In this document: piece after piece, positions 32,461 through 42,086 of the stretch | How the letters are laid out: each line of letters begins with the position of its first letter | Numbering within the stretch: position 1 is the first letter of the stretch | Assembly: GCA_017935625.1 (NCBI GenBank) | Contig: JAGBHC010000031.1 | Span: 102,946 to 166,945, forward strand | Length of the DNA stretch: 64,000 bases | Origin: Rikenellaceae bacterium | Lineage (GTDB): Bacteria > Bacteroidota > Bacteroidia > Bacteroidales > Rikenellaceae | Direction of reading: 5' to 3' | Position numbers and translations under genes: made by a program | The notes under the pieces: generated by a model | The model's input: only the letters and a program-made list of their open reading frames with translations | The model's database searches: none | What the model was told of the DNA's origin: nothing

Positions 32461-34839
32461 ATGAAAATCATTCTTAAAAACCTGGTCACCGCCCTCAAGC
32501 GCTTCGGCGTGTCGGTGACGCTCAATCTATTGGGACTCTCGGTGGCTTTCACCGCCTTTATCGTGATTCTGATGCAGGTGCGTTTCGAGCAGCGATACGA
32601 CCTGTTCCATGCGAAAGCCGACCGCATCTATCGGGTCGAGGTGAGTCAGAACACATACAGCCAGTGCATTTTCGACCAGCCGGAGATGGAGGCCATGGCT
32701 GCCGTCTCGTCCCACATCGAGGCGTGGTCGCTGCTTCAGATTGGCGATTGGCTGCGCAACACCATCTCCGTACCGCGCAGCGACGGCAGCGAGGATATCT
32801 TCAAGGTGGAGTACTCCTACTGCCAGCCCGATTTGCTGAAAATCGTGGGATTCGAATTCGCGGAGGGCGACACCACGGCGCTGAACGACCCCACGCGGGT
32901 GGTGGTGCCGCTTTCGCTGGCCCGCACGATTTTCGGCGACCAGAGCGCCGTGGGGCAGCGTCTGACCGACCAGGCGACGGTGGGCGCCGTCTATCGCGAT
33001 TTCCCGAAAAACTCGATATTCCCCAACTCCGTCTATCTGCCTCAGAACTGGCGGAACGTGCGCGGCAATCGCAACTACATGCTGCTGCTCGCCCTGGACG
33101 ACCCCTCGTACCGGGAAGAGGTGGAGCAGCTGATGCGCGAGAAGTATATGAAGTTCAACGGCTATAAGGCCGATACACCCGAAGAGGAGGAGGAGCTCGC
33201 TTCGTTCCGCCTCACCCTGCGGCCCATTCCCGAGGTCTATTTCAACGGAGGAATCGGCTACGACGGGTTCATTACCCACGGCAGCCGCACCACCACCAAC
33301 GTGCTGTTGTGGGTTTCGGTGCTGGTCATCGTCATCGCCTCCATCAACTTCGTCAATTTCGCCTCGGCCATGACCCCCATGCGCATGAAGATGATAAATC
33401 TCCAGAAAATCATGGGCGGCAGCAACGCCATGCTGCGTCTGGCGCTGGTGTGCGAGGCGGCGGTCATCGCCGTGACGGCCTGGGTGGTCGCGCTGGGTAT
33501 CGTGGGCCTGCTGGCCCGGACGGGTGTGGCCGACCTCATCGATGCCGACATGAGCTGGTCGGCCAACCTGTCGCTGCTGGGGCTGTCGGGCCTTATCGCG
33601 GTGGGGGTGGGCATCGTGGCCGGCCTCTATCCGGCCTTCTACATGACCTCCTTCCCGCCGATTATGGCCGTCAAGGGGAGCTTCGGCATGTCGCCCTCCG
33701 GACGGCGTTATCGCAACGTGCTGGTATGTTTCCAGTTCGTGGTATCGCTGGCGCTCATCATCGTCACGCTGTTCATCAATCTCCAGAACCGCTACACCTC
33801 GTTGCTCGAAACCGGTTTCGAGACCGAACAGGTGGTGCGGCTGGAGCTCACGCCGCAGGTGGCCCAACACAGCGAGCAGTTCGAACAGGAGCTCATGGCC
33901 CACGCGGGCATCGAGCGCGTGGCCTTCGCACGTCAGGATTTCGGTGCCGAGCAGAGCTACATGGGCTGGGGCCGTCGTTTCCGCGGCGAGCATATTTCCT
34001 ACAAGGTGCTGGTGGTCACTCCCGCTTTTCTCGACGTGATGGGCATCGGCGTGGCCGAGGGGCGCAACTTCCTCGAATCGGACCCCGCGCGCGCCATAGG
34101 CACCTACATCTTCAACCAGGAGGCCAAGGCCAAATTCGAATTCGCCCTCAACGACGTCATCAGCAATGAGAAGGACGGCATGGGCTGGGGCGAAATCGTC
34201 GGCTTCACCGCTCCGGGACTCAAAGTGTGGGACAACCGCACCGCCGAGAATCCTTTCTGCTTCTTCGTCCCCGGCACGGTGAACTGGGGCAAGGAGGATG
34301 CGCTGAAGTACGCATTCGTGCGCCTGAAGGCGGGGGCGAGTCCCGCGGCGGCGATTGACCACATCCGCAAGACGGCCACCGCGCTGAGTCCCGTGGAGTT
34401 CGACATTCAGTTCGTCGATTCGACCATCGACGCGCTTTACCGCAAGGAGGGCCGCATGGCGCAGCTCATTACGCTCTTCTCGGTGCTGGCCATCGTCATC
34501 TCGCTGGTGGGCGTGTTCGGACTGGTGCTCTTCGAGACCCAGTACCGCCGCAAGGAGATAGGCATCCGCCGCGTGAACGGAGCCACCGTGCGGGAGATTC
34601 TCACGATGTTCAACCGCAAGTTCCTGCTCATCGTGGCCATCGGCTTCTGCGTGGCCGCTCCGCTGAGCTGGTATGCCACCAGCGAGTGGCTCACCGGATT
34701 CCTGCGGCGCATTCCGCTCTACTGGTGGGTGTTCGTCGTGGCTCTGCTCATCGTGGGCGTCATCACCGTGGTGACGGTCACCGTGCGCAGCTGGCATGCC
34801 GCCACCGAGGACCCCGTGCGTTCGATTAAGACCGAATAG
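32461..34839 (+). CDS. FtsX/MacB-type ABC permease 3 (type A)
   Basis: The start at 32461 (MKIILKNLVTALKRFGVSVT) gives 792 residues; the upstream in-frame extension is polar and does not resemble the family. Layout: first helix, periplasmic domain, three helices with INFVNFASAMTPMRMKMINL and KIMGGSNAM, FYMTSFPPIMAVKGSFGMSP, second periplasmic domain, three C-terminal helices and YRRKEIGIRRVNGATVREIL. It is closely related to permeases 1 and 5. Upstream there is a gap of 247 bases with a palindrome, a G10 run and a partial TGGCAC motif at 32340-32345. Confidence 0.92.
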   Translation: MKIILKNLVTALKRFGVSVTLNLLGLSVAFTAFIVILMQVRFEQRYDLFHAKADRIYRVEVSQNTYSQCIFDQPEMEAMAAVSSHIEAWSLLQIGDWLRNTISVPRSDGSEDIFKVEYSYCQPDLLKIVGFEFAEGDTTALNDPTRVVVPLSLARTIFGDQSAVGQRLTDQATVGAVYRDFPKNSIFPNSVYLPQNWRNVRGNRNYMLLLALDDPSYREEVEQLMREKYMKFNGYKADTPEEEEELASFRLTLRPIPEVYFNGGIGYDGFITHGSRTTTNVLLWVSVLVIVIASINFVNFASAMTPMRMKMINLQKIMGGSNAMLRLALVCEAAVIAVTAWVVALGIVGLLARTGVADLIDADMSWSANLSLLGLSGLIAVGVGIVAGLYPAFYMTSFPPIMAVKGSFGMSPSGRRYRNVLVCFQFVVSLALIIVTLFINLQNRYTSLLETGFETEQVVRLELTPQVAQHSEQFEQELMAHAGIERVAFARQDFGAEQSYMGWGRRFRGEHISYKVLVVTPAFLDVMGIGVAEGRNFLESDPARAIGTYIFNQEAKAKFEFALNDVISNEKDGMGWGEIVGFTAPGLKVWDNRTAENPFCFFVPGTVNWGKEDALKYAFVRLKAGASPAAAIDHIRKTATALSPVEFDIQFVDSTIDALYRKEGRMAQLITLFSVLAIVISLVGVFGLVLFETQYRRKEIGIRRVNGATVREILTMFNRKFLLIVAIGFCVAAPLSWYATSEWLTGFLRRIPLYWWVFVVALLIVGVITVVTVTVRSWHAATEDPVRSIKTE

Positions 34840-34944
34840 CGCGGCCGACGGTGTCAAAAAAAGAGACGGATATGTCTACTTTTTAGACAAGATGCGAAGT
34901 TTTGTATATTTGAAAGATGTTGATTGTTAATGTATTGATTGGGT

Positions 34945-34960
34945 AGGCACAATTCTGGCA
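34945..34960 (+). promoter_or_regulatory. Sigma-54-type -24/-12 promoter before permease 4
   Basis: AGGCAC at 34945-34950, five bases, then TGGCA at 34956-34960. The 12 bases GGCAC-A-TTCTGGCA around it match the tolC promoter nearly base for base, and both are preceded by a similar GTTGATT tract. A possible sigma-A box TATATTTG lies at 34905-34912. Confidence 0.6.
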
Positions 34961-34997
34961 CGACATGCCGGCAGACAAGAACTTAAAAAGAGAATCT

Positions 34998-37349
34998 ATG
35001 AAGAATTTTCAGTATGCTTTCAGATATCTGCTCAAGTCGCGGGGCGGCCGGCTGACGCGAATCGTGTCGCTGACCTTCGGCCTGGGGGTGGGGATGCTGA
35101 CCTTTTCCTACATCAACTTCCTGCTCACCTTCGACCGCTGCTATCCCGATTACCAGCGTATCTACCAGGTGTGGAACAGCTACGATGTGGAGGGCTTCCG
35201 GGGACTGAGCAGCATGCAGTGGTACCCGATGGGCGAAGCCATGGCGCACGAAATGCCGCCCGTCGAGGCGGCCACCGTGGCCAAGGGCATGTTCCGCTAT
35301 AATTTCTATGTGGGGGACGAACCCTATGACGTGCGGTTTCTGGCGGTCGATTCGTCGTTTTTCGACGTGCTCGACTTCGGCGTGGTAACGGGCGACCCCA
35401 AGCAGATACTCACCGACCCCGGCCAGATAATGCTCAGCGAGTCGATGGCCCGCCGCATGTTCGGCGACCGGGACCCCATCGGCCAGGTCGTCCGCTTCAA
35501 GAACGAGACCGACAAGGTCGTGGCGGGCATCTTCCGCGACCCGCCCGTCAATCAGCATCTGGGCCGTTTCGACGCGGTGGTTTCGGTCGAGCTGATTTTC
35601 AACTCCTACGGCCATGGCTGGGAAGGGGGCGACTCGTGGCCCGTCTACGTGAAACTCAAGCCCGGAGCCCGGGTCGGCGACATAGAGCCCCTGTGGGACG
35701 ACTTCTACGGGCGGCACGGGCTGGACGATGAGATAGCCACCTGGAACATGCGGCACCTGCTGATTCCCGTCACCGAGTCGGCGATGGTGAACAGCGAGCG
35801 GAAGCAGACCTGTTACATGTTGGCGGGACTGGCGCTGCTCACCCTCTTCGTGGCCTGTCTGAACTACGTGCTGGTCTCTATCTCCACGATGGTGAACCGC
35901 AGCAAGACCGTGGGCATGCTGCGCTGCAACGGGGCGCAGAAGCGTGACATCTTCTCCATCTTCTGCTGGGAGACCGCACTGCTCACGGCCGTGTCGCTGG
36001 TGCTGACGGGGCTGCTGATAGCCTGCTTCAGCGACCAGATACGCAGTGTCACCTACTACGAGGTGGCCGAACTGTTCGCCCCCGGGCGCATCTATGTGCC
36101 GCTGGCGGTCATCGTGGGCGCCTTCATGCTGGCTGCGCTCATTCCGGCGAGCATCTTTTCGGCCATTCCGCTCCATGCGGCGTTCAGAGGGGTGGCCGAC
36201 AACCGCCGCCGCTGGAAGCAGAGCCTGCTCTTCGTGCAGATTGCCAGCATCACGCTCGTCTTCTCGTTCCTGACGGTCACTTCGCTCCAGTACGACAAAC
36301 TGCGCCGCGGCGACCGGGGCTACCGGCCCGACAACCTGATATACTATTCGCTCATGGGCTCGCGTGCCGGCTTTAGCAACATAGCCGACGAGGTGTCGGC
36401 CATGCCCGAGGTCGAAAGCGTGGGGTCGGGATATGCCTTGCCCATCTGGGGCGGTTACAGCGGACAGCCCTGCATCGACGAGAACACGCACGAGCTGCTC
36501 TTCAGCTGCCGGATAGACTTTATCGACGAGAACTTCCTGGAGACCATGGGCATGGAGCTGGTCGAGGGCGAGAACTTCACCCTGGAGAGTCCGCCCACCG
36601 ACGTGCTGGTGAACGAGACCTACGTGCGGATGCGCGGGTGGACCGATTCGCCCGTCGGACACCTCATAACGGACTCTCCCGCGCCCGACGCCACCCAGTA
36701 CACCGTGGTGGGCGTGGTCAAGGACTGGGTGATGACGGCCGTCACGGGCGAAATCCAGCCGATAGTGATTCACAACTTCAACGAAATGATGCGTTCGGAG
36801 AACAGCATGTACGGCGGCTCCACCACGGTGGTGCGCCTGCACGAGACCACTCCGGAGGCCATCGAGGCGGTGACCGAGAAGATGAAGAAATACCGCAGCT
36901 CCGACAACCATCGGGTGGAGTCGGTCATCGGTCAGCTGGAGGGGATGCTCGTGCCCCAGCGCAGCTTCCGCAACGTGGTGCTGACCGTGAGCCTCATCAC
37001 CCTGATGATAGCCGTGGTGGGACTGGTGGGCTACCTGGCCGACGAAATCCGCCGGCGCAACAAGGAGATTGCCATCCGCAAGGTGAACGGCGCCCGGACC
37101 TCTGACGTGTTGCGTCTGCTGGCCCGCAACATCGTGCTGGTGGCGCTGCCTGCCGTGGCGGTGGGCGTGGCGCTCGGCTACTGGGTTTCGGAGCGCTGGC
37201 TGCAGCAGTTCTCGGCCCGCATCGAGCTGCGGTGGTGGATATTCGCGGCGAGCGCCCTGGCGGTGCTGGCGGTGGTCCATCTCATTCAGACGGTGCGCAC
37301 CTGGCGCACGGCCAACGCCAATCCGGTGGAGATGATTCGGCGCGAGTAG
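34998..37349 (+). CDS. FtsX/MacB-type ABC permease 4 (type B-like)
   Basis: The start at 34998 (MKNFQYAFRYLLKSRGGRLT) gives 783 residues. First helix VSLTFGLGVGMLTFSYINFL, periplasmic domain, three helices (LLTLFVACLNYVLVSISTMV with NRSKTVGMLRCNGAQKRDIF), second domain and C-terminal helices with YLADEIRRRNKEIAIRKVNG. It differs from the type A copies in the conserved motifs, as permease 2 does. A sigma-54-like site lies just upstream, so it may be a secondary start for the second half of the array. Confidence 0.92.
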   Translation: MKNFQYAFRYLLKSRGGRLTRIVSLTFGLGVGMLTFSYINFLLTFDRCYPDYQRIYQVWNSYDVEGFRGLSSMQWYPMGEAMAHEMPPVEAATVAKGMFRYNFYVGDEPYDVRFLAVDSSFFDVLDFGVVTGDPKQILTDPGQIMLSESMARRMFGDRDPIGQVVRFKNETDKVVAGIFRDPPVNQHLGRFDAVVSVELIFNSYGHGWEGGDSWPVYVKLKPGARVGDIEPLWDDFYGRHGLDDEIATWNMRHLLIPVTESAMVNSERKQTCYMLAGLALLTLFVACLNYVLVSISTMVNRSKTVGMLRCNGAQKRDIFSIFCWETALLTAVSLVLTGLLIACFSDQIRSVTYYEVAELFAPGRIYVPLAVIVGAFMLAALIPASIFSAIPLHAAFRGVADNRRRWKQSLLFVQIASITLVFSFLTVTSLQYDKLRRGDRGYRPDNLIYYSLMGSRAGFSNIADEVSAMPEVESVGSGYALPIWGGYSGQPCIDENTHELLFSCRIDFIDENFLETMGMELVEGENFTLESPPTDVLVNETYVRMRGWTDSPVGHLITDSPAPDATQYTVVGVVKDWVMTAVTGEIQPIVIHNFNEMMRSENSMYGGSTTVVRLHETTPEAIEAVTEKMKKYRSSDNHRVESVIGQLEGMLVPQRSFRNVVLTVSLITLMIAVVGLVGYLADEIRRRNKEIAIRKVNGARTSDVLRLLARNIVLVALPAVAVGVALGYWVSERWLQQFSARIELRWWIFAASALAVLAVVHLIQTVRTWRTANANPVEMIRRE

Positions 37350-37389
37350 CCGGTTGGAGGAAAGGGACAGTCGAGGAAGAAAAAGAGAT

Positions 37390-39741
37390 ATGAAACGGAT
37401 AATGAAAAATATAGCGACCACTCTGCGCCGGTTCCGCACCTCGGTGGCGCTCAATGTCGCGGGCATGTCGCTGGCTTTCGCCGTGGCGGTGATTCTGCTC
37501 TCCCGGGTGCATTACGAGAGGAGCTACGACAGTTTCTGGCCCGAGGGCGACCGCATCTTCCGGGTGGAGATGAACGGCAGCACCATCTGGTCGCAGTCCG
37601 ACATGGACGATGCGGCGGCCGCGTCGGCCCACATCGAACGGGTGTCGGCATACAGCATCTACTCTTCGACTTTCGTGGTGGAGAGCCCGACGGGCAGGCA
37701 GGGTTACACGGAGTGGATTTCGCCCTGCTATCCGGCCCTGACCGACATCCTCTCGATGCGGATGGTCGAGGGTACGGCCGAGGCGCTCGAAGAGCCGGGC
37801 AAGGTGTTGATTCCCCGTTCGCTGGCCCGGCGCAGCTTCGGCGGACAGAGCGCCGTGGGACGGAGGGTGGACATCGAGGACAACCGCTACTTCGGCAATT
37901 CGCAGAAAGCCGAAGTGGGGGGCGTCTACGAGGATTTCCCCTCCAATTCGGTTTTCCGCAATGCGGTCTTCACCCCCCTCCTGAGCCGGTGGCAGGCACA
38001 GCGCAACAACCGCAGCTACATGTGCTTCGTCAAGCTCGACGCGGCCTCTTCGCGTGAGGAGGTGCGCAGCGATATCGAACGCAAGATGAACGAGATATAT
38101 CGTGCGAAGGGGGACTCGGAGAAGAAGCTGACCGTGGAGCTCACCCCGATGCGCGAGTTGCGCTACACGACGGCCTACCGCAACGATTCGCTGGAGAAGG
38201 GCAGCCACAGCATGGAGCTGCTCATGTGGGTGCTGACCCTCTCGATACTGGTCATCGCCGTCATCAACTACATTAATTTCTCGTCGGCGCTGGCTCCCGT
38301 GCGCATCCGCATAATCAACATCCACAAGGTGTTCGGAGCCGGCTGCACGAGCCTTCGGGCGTCGGTGCTGGCCGAATCGGCGCTCTTCGCCCTGGCGGCC
38401 TGGGCCCTTTCGCTGCTGGAGGTGGCCTGGATTTCGGCCACTCCGCTCGCCGACCTGATTTCGGTCGAGGTGTTCGCCGTGCGCAACCTCCCCACGCTGC
38501 TGCTCACGGGAGCGGCGGCGCTGGCGACGGGGGTGGCGGCAGGCCTCTATCCGGCTTTCTACATGACCTCTTTCCCGCCTGCGTTCGCGCTCAAGGGCTC
38601 GTTCGCGCTCTCCGCCACGGGCGGGAGGCTGCGTACGGCGCTGGTGTCGTTCCAGTACGTGATTTCCGCCGTGCTGATTGTGGCCACGCTCGGCCTGTGG
38701 CGCCAGAACGTCTACAACCGGAACATGAGCAGCGGCTTCGACCGCGAGGAGGTGCTGGTCGCCCGGATTCACCGCGAGGTGGCGGCCCGCAGCGAACTCT
38801 TCACCCAGCGGCTGCGCTCCAATCCCGCCATCGTCGATGTGGCCTATGCCGACCAGGTGCTGGGAGCCGGAGACACCTACAACGGCTGGGCGGGCCGGGT
38901 GGACGGACACAACGTGCAGCTCTACGTGACCCAGGTGTCGCCCAACTACCTGCGGGTGCTCGGCATCCCGGTGGAGGAGGGGCGCGACTTCACGCAGGCC
39001 GACGGCCTGCGCAGCGACTATTCGCTGATATTCTCGACCGAGGACATGCAGGCGCACGACCTCTACGCAGGACAGCGGCTGACCGTCATGAACGGCTATC
39101 CCGCTTCGGTGTCGGGATTCTGCGCTCCGTTCCGCATGACCTCCAACCGCGCCGGCAAGCCGCCCTACTTCTGTTTCGCGGTTTCGGACAACTCCGCAGC
39201 GTTGAATCAGGCCCATATCCGCATCGCGCCGGGAACCGACGCGGGGGAGGTCTTCCGCTTCATCTGCGAAACGAGCAAGGAGATTTATCCCGAAAGCGAA
39301 CCCCGGGTGGAGTTTCTCTCCAGCCGTATCGACGGCCTCTATGAACGGGAACGGCGGCTCGGAGGGCTGATTGCCGCCTGTTCGGGAATTTCGATACTCA
39401 TCTCCCTGGCGGGGGTGTTCGGGCTGGTGCTTTTCGAGACCCGCTTCCGCCGCAGGGAGATTGCCATCCGCCGGGTGAACGGGGCGACGGTGGGCGAGGT
39501 GGTGAGGATGTTCAACCGCAGGTACCTGACCATCGCCGTCGTATGCTTCGTGCTGGCCTCTCCGGCGGCCTATCTGGCGGTGGATGCGTGGCAGCGGCAG
39601 TTCGTGGAGAAGGCCCCCCTGGCGTGGTGGCTCTATCCGCTGGGGCTGGCCCTGCTGGCGGCCCTGACCTCCGCGACCGTCACCCTGCGCTGTTACCGGG
39701 CCGCGACCGAGAATCCGGTGACGGCGCTCAAAAGCGAATGA
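37390..39741 (+). CDS. FtsX/MacB-type ABC permease 5 (type A)
   Basis: The start at 37390 (MKRIMKNIATTLRRFRTSVA) gives 783 residues. The family layout is complete: first helix, periplasmic domain, INYINFSSALAPVRIRIINI and HKVFGAGCTS, FYMTSFPPAFALKGSFALSA, second domain, C-terminal helices with FRRREIAIRRVNGATVGEVV. It is close to permeases 1 and 3. It lies 40 bases after permease 4 and 41 before the ATPase gene, so these three are co-transcribed. Confidence 0.92.
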   Translation: MKRIMKNIATTLRRFRTSVALNVAGMSLAFAVAVILLSRVHYERSYDSFWPEGDRIFRVEMNGSTIWSQSDMDDAAAASAHIERVSAYSIYSSTFVVESPTGRQGYTEWISPCYPALTDILSMRMVEGTAEALEEPGKVLIPRSLARRSFGGQSAVGRRVDIEDNRYFGNSQKAEVGGVYEDFPSNSVFRNAVFTPLLSRWQAQRNNRSYMCFVKLDAASSREEVRSDIERKMNEIYRAKGDSEKKLTVELTPMRELRYTTAYRNDSLEKGSHSMELLMWVLTLSILVIAVINYINFSSALAPVRIRIINIHKVFGAGCTSLRASVLAESALFALAAWALSLLEVAWISATPLADLISVEVFAVRNLPTLLLTGAAALATGVAAGLYPAFYMTSFPPAFALKGSFALSATGGRLRTALVSFQYVISAVLIVATLGLWRQNVYNRNMSSGFDREEVLVARIHREVAARSELFTQRLRSNPAIVDVAYADQVLGAGDTYNGWAGRVDGHNVQLYVTQVSPNYLRVLGIPVEEGRDFTQADGLRSDYSLIFSTEDMQAHDLYAGQRLTVMNGYPASVSGFCAPFRMTSNRAGKPPYFCFAVSDNSAALNQAHIRIAPGTDAGEVFRFICETSKEIYPESEPRVEFLSSRIDGLYERERRLGGLIAACSGISILISLAGVFGLVLFETRFRRREIAIRRVNGATVGEVVRMFNRRYLTIAVVCFVLASPAAYLAVDAWQRQFVEKAPLAWWLYPLGLALLAALTSATVTLRCYRAATENPVTALKSE

Positions 39742-39782
39742 CAGATTGAAAAAAGAATATTAACCAATAAAAACTTACAGTT

Positions 39783-40469
39783 ATGAGCATGTTAAAAGTA
39801 GAGAATCTCAAGAAGAGTTTCCGTACCGAAGAAATCGAGACCATCGCCCTGAACGGGGTGTCGTTCGAAGTGAAAGAGGGTGAATTCGTGGCCATCATGG
39901 GCCCGTCGGGCTGCGGCAAATCGACCCTGCTGAATATCCTCGGTCTGCTCGACAATCCCACCAGCGGCAGCTACACCCTGCTGGGCAAGGAGGTGGCCGG
40001 CCTCAAGGAGAAGGACCGCACCATTTTCCGCAAGGGCAACATCGGGTTCGTGTTCCAGAGCTTCAACCTCATCGACGAACTGACCGTGTTCGAGAATGTG
40101 GAGCTGCCCCTCATCTACATGCGCGTGAAGGCCGCCAAACGCAAGGAGATGGTGAGCGACATCCTCAAGCGCATGAACATGAGCCACCGCACCGAGCACT
40201 TCCCCCAGCAGCTCTCGGGAGGTCAGCAGCAGCGTGTGGCCATCGCCCGCGCCCTGGTGTCGAACCCCAAGCTGATTCTGGCCGACGAGCCGACCGGTAA
40301 CCTCGACTCCAAGAACGGCAAGGAGGTGATGGACCTGCTCTCGGAGCTCAACCGCGAGGGAACCACCGTCATCATGGTGACCCACTCCAAGCACGACTCC
40401 TCCTATGCGCACCGGGTGCTGAACCTCTTCGACGGCGAACTGGTGGAGGAAATCAGCAACGTGATGTAA
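39783..40469 (+). CDS. ABC transporter ATPase, MacB/LolD type
   Basis: The 228-residue ATPase has Walker [14 protein letters not shown] loop [12 protein letters not shown], signature [15 protein letters not shown], Walker [14 protein letters not shown] and switch His in MVTHSKHD. It is soluble and drives FtsX/MacB-type permeases by mechanotransmission. It is the only ATPase visible for five permeases, so it probably serves all of them, unless further ATPases lie elsewhere. Confidence 0.96.
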   Translation: MSMLKVENLKKSFRTEEIETIALNGVSFEVKEGEFVAIMGPSGCGKSTLLNILGLLDNPTSGSYTLLGKEVAGLKEKDRTIFRKGNIGFVFQSFNLIDELTVFENVELPLIYMRVKAAKRKEMVSDILKRMNMSHRTEHFPQQLSGGQQQRVAIARALVSNPKLILADEPTGNLDSKNGKEVMDLLSELNREGTTVIMVTHSKHDSSYAHRVLNLFDGELVEEISNVM

Positions 40470-40550
40470 TTCCCCTTTGACCTTATTCCGGGAATGCGGG
40501 GCAGCGGCTTTCGGGTCGCCGCCCCGTGTCGTCTTCGGGCCGAGGGGGTG

Positions 40551-41525
40551 TCACCGGCCCGCCGTGCCGCCCTCCCATTCGATGAGGCGGCGGATGATTT
40601 TTCCCCGTCCGGCGGCCCGGGCCAGGCGTTCGGTGCACAGCGAGCGGGGCCAGCCGTCGTGGAAGTAGTCGTTGCCGACCCGGTCGATGATTCGGGTCGG
40701 ACCGAATTGCTGGCGGTCGAGTTCGTCGGCGAGCCGTTCGCCTTGCTGTTCGGAGGCGAGCGCTCCGAGCACGGCCCCGGTCAGCGCCTTGAGCTCGGCT
40801 TCGGAGACGGTCTGCACCGATTCCATGCGAATCGAATAGTCGTCGTTCTCCTCCGCCCGGGCCTCGACGGTGACCGTGGTGGGGAAGGGGTAGGCTGCAT
40901 CGCCCGGCGAGGATTCGCTCACCGTCTCGGCGAAGGGAACGGCGCGGGCGTGCCAGGCGAACAGCTGGTCTATCTCGCTGAAGGTGCCCCGGATGCCCTC
41001 CTCCGACGAGCAGGCGAGCTGCAGCAGCGATTGCAGCGAGCGGCGGTCGAACAGGGAGTCGAGCAGCGGCAGCTGGCGGCAGAGGGTATCGACGAGCTCC
41101 GGCATCTGTCCGCCGAACCGTTTGCTCAGCTCTTTCCAGCCGGTGAGCCGTTTGATTCGGCCGTAGCGGTCGAGCTGCAGGCTGAGGACGGCGCCCCGGT
41201 TGCGGCGCGCCAGCTCGGTGAGCATCCTGCTCTTGAAATCGGCGGAGTCGGCCGTGCCGCGTTCGGTGTCGAGCAGCGTGTATTCGAGTCGGTAGCCTTT
41301 GCGGCCGGCCTCGGCGACGCGCATCGTGAAGCGGCGGACGAATCGGGTGGTCAGGGTGGTGTCGCCGTCGGCTATCCGGTATTCGAGTTGGGTGTAGCGA
41401 TAGGTCATGGTGTCGCCCGCCGAAAAGAGGGGAATGGTGTATATCACCGAGTCGCGGCGGTCTATCTGGGCCCGGAGGGCCGTTGTCGCCAGCAGGGCGG
41501 CTAGCAGGATGAACAGTCTCTTCAT
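40551..41525 (-). CDS. Secreted protein of unknown function
   Basis: The start at 41525 gives 324 residues with a clear signal peptide (MKRLFILLAALLATTALRAQ). The mature part is beta-rich at the start (VIYTIPLFSAGDTMTYRYTQ, YRIADGDTTLTTRFVRRFTM) and has charged helices later. No catalytic motif or lipobox is seen. It is probably periplasmic or attached to the outer membrane. It converges on the ATPase gene from the right, so it is not part of the efflux operon. A C9 run precedes it (41580-41588). Confidence 0.8.
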   Translation of the reverse strand: MKRLFILLAALLATTALRAQIDRRDSVIYTIPLFSAGDTMTYRYTQLEYRIADGDTTLTTRFVRRFTMRVAEAGRKGYRLEYTLLDTERGTADSADFKSRMLTELARRNRGAVLSLQLDRYGRIKRLTGWKELSKRFGGQMPELVDTLCRQLPLLDSLFDRRSLQSLLQLACSSEEGIRGTFSEIDQLFAWHARAVPFAETVSESSPGDAAYPFPTTVTVEARAEENDDYSIRMESVQTVSEAELKALTGAVLGALASEQQGERLADELDRQQFGPTRIIDRVGNDYFHDGWPRSLCTERLARAAGRGKIIRRLIEWEGGTAGR

Positions 41526-41778
41526 AACGGAATTTTTTTTTGTGCTTATGCGGTTCTTCTTCCGCAAAGGTATGAAAATCCCCCCCCCTGCAAATTCCGC
41601 GGGCATTTTTTTTCGTGCCGCGGGGCGTTTGTGCGATTGGCCGGGGGAACAGCCGGCCCGGCGTGCCGCCGGGGGAGCAGGGGAACGGGGCTGCGGGGAA
41701 ACGGGGCCGCGGAGGAGCGGGCGGAGCCGGAGCGAAAGCGGAAAAAGAGGGGGAGACGGAAAGAAAAACGGCGCGGGG

Positions 41779-41810
41779 TTTGTCGTTCCGTTTTTATTTT
41801 CCTAACTTTA
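41779..41810 (+). promoter_or_regulatory. Promoter of the DUF4492-cydAB operon
   Basis: TTTG (41779-41782) and TAACTTTA (41803-41810) are 20 bases apart, with the predicted start about 17 bases before the GTG codon at 41834. Confidence 0.6.
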
Positions 41811-41833
41811 CATCTGCACGGATTGGTAAAACG

Positions 41834-42073
41834 GTGAAACGGGTGTTCATAAATCGGATTCGGCGGACGGCCGGAGGCATATTCCGCTTCTATCGCGACG
41901 GGTTTCGGGAGATGACCGTCGGGCGCATGCTGTGGGCGGTCATTCTGCTCAAGCTCTTTATTCTGTTCGCCGTGCTGAAACTCTTTTTCTTTCCCGATTT
42001 CCTGGCCCGGTTCGGCGACCGGGCGCAGCGGAGCGATTACGTGCTCGAGCAACTGACGACAATCAATCAATAA
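41834..42073 (+). CDS. DUF4492 small membrane protein, cytochrome bd-associated
   Basis: The frame from the GTG at 41834 gives 79 residues (KRVFINRIRRTAGGIFRFYR, DGFREMTVGRMLWAVILLKL, FILFAVLKLFFFPDFL). The one long hydrophobic helix and the N-terminal RFYRDGFREMTVGR pattern match DUF4492, which usually precedes cydA in Bacteroidota. It may be an accessory subunit or assembly factor of cytochrome bd (inference). GTG is chosen because no ATG lies between the predicted transcription start and the conserved region. It ends 13 bases before cydA. Confidence 0.8.
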   Translation: MKRVFINRIRRTAGGIFRFYRDGFREMTVGRMLWAVILLKLFILFAVLKLFFFPDFLARFGDRAQRSDYVLEQLTTINQ

Positions 42074-42086
42074 TTTCGATAAGCCA

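Noticed and set aside
29688..34857. Very long minus-strand frames opposite the permease genes
   Set aside because: They are His/Arg/Glu-rich shadows of the regular codon pattern; the plus-strand proteins have membrane helices and family motifs.
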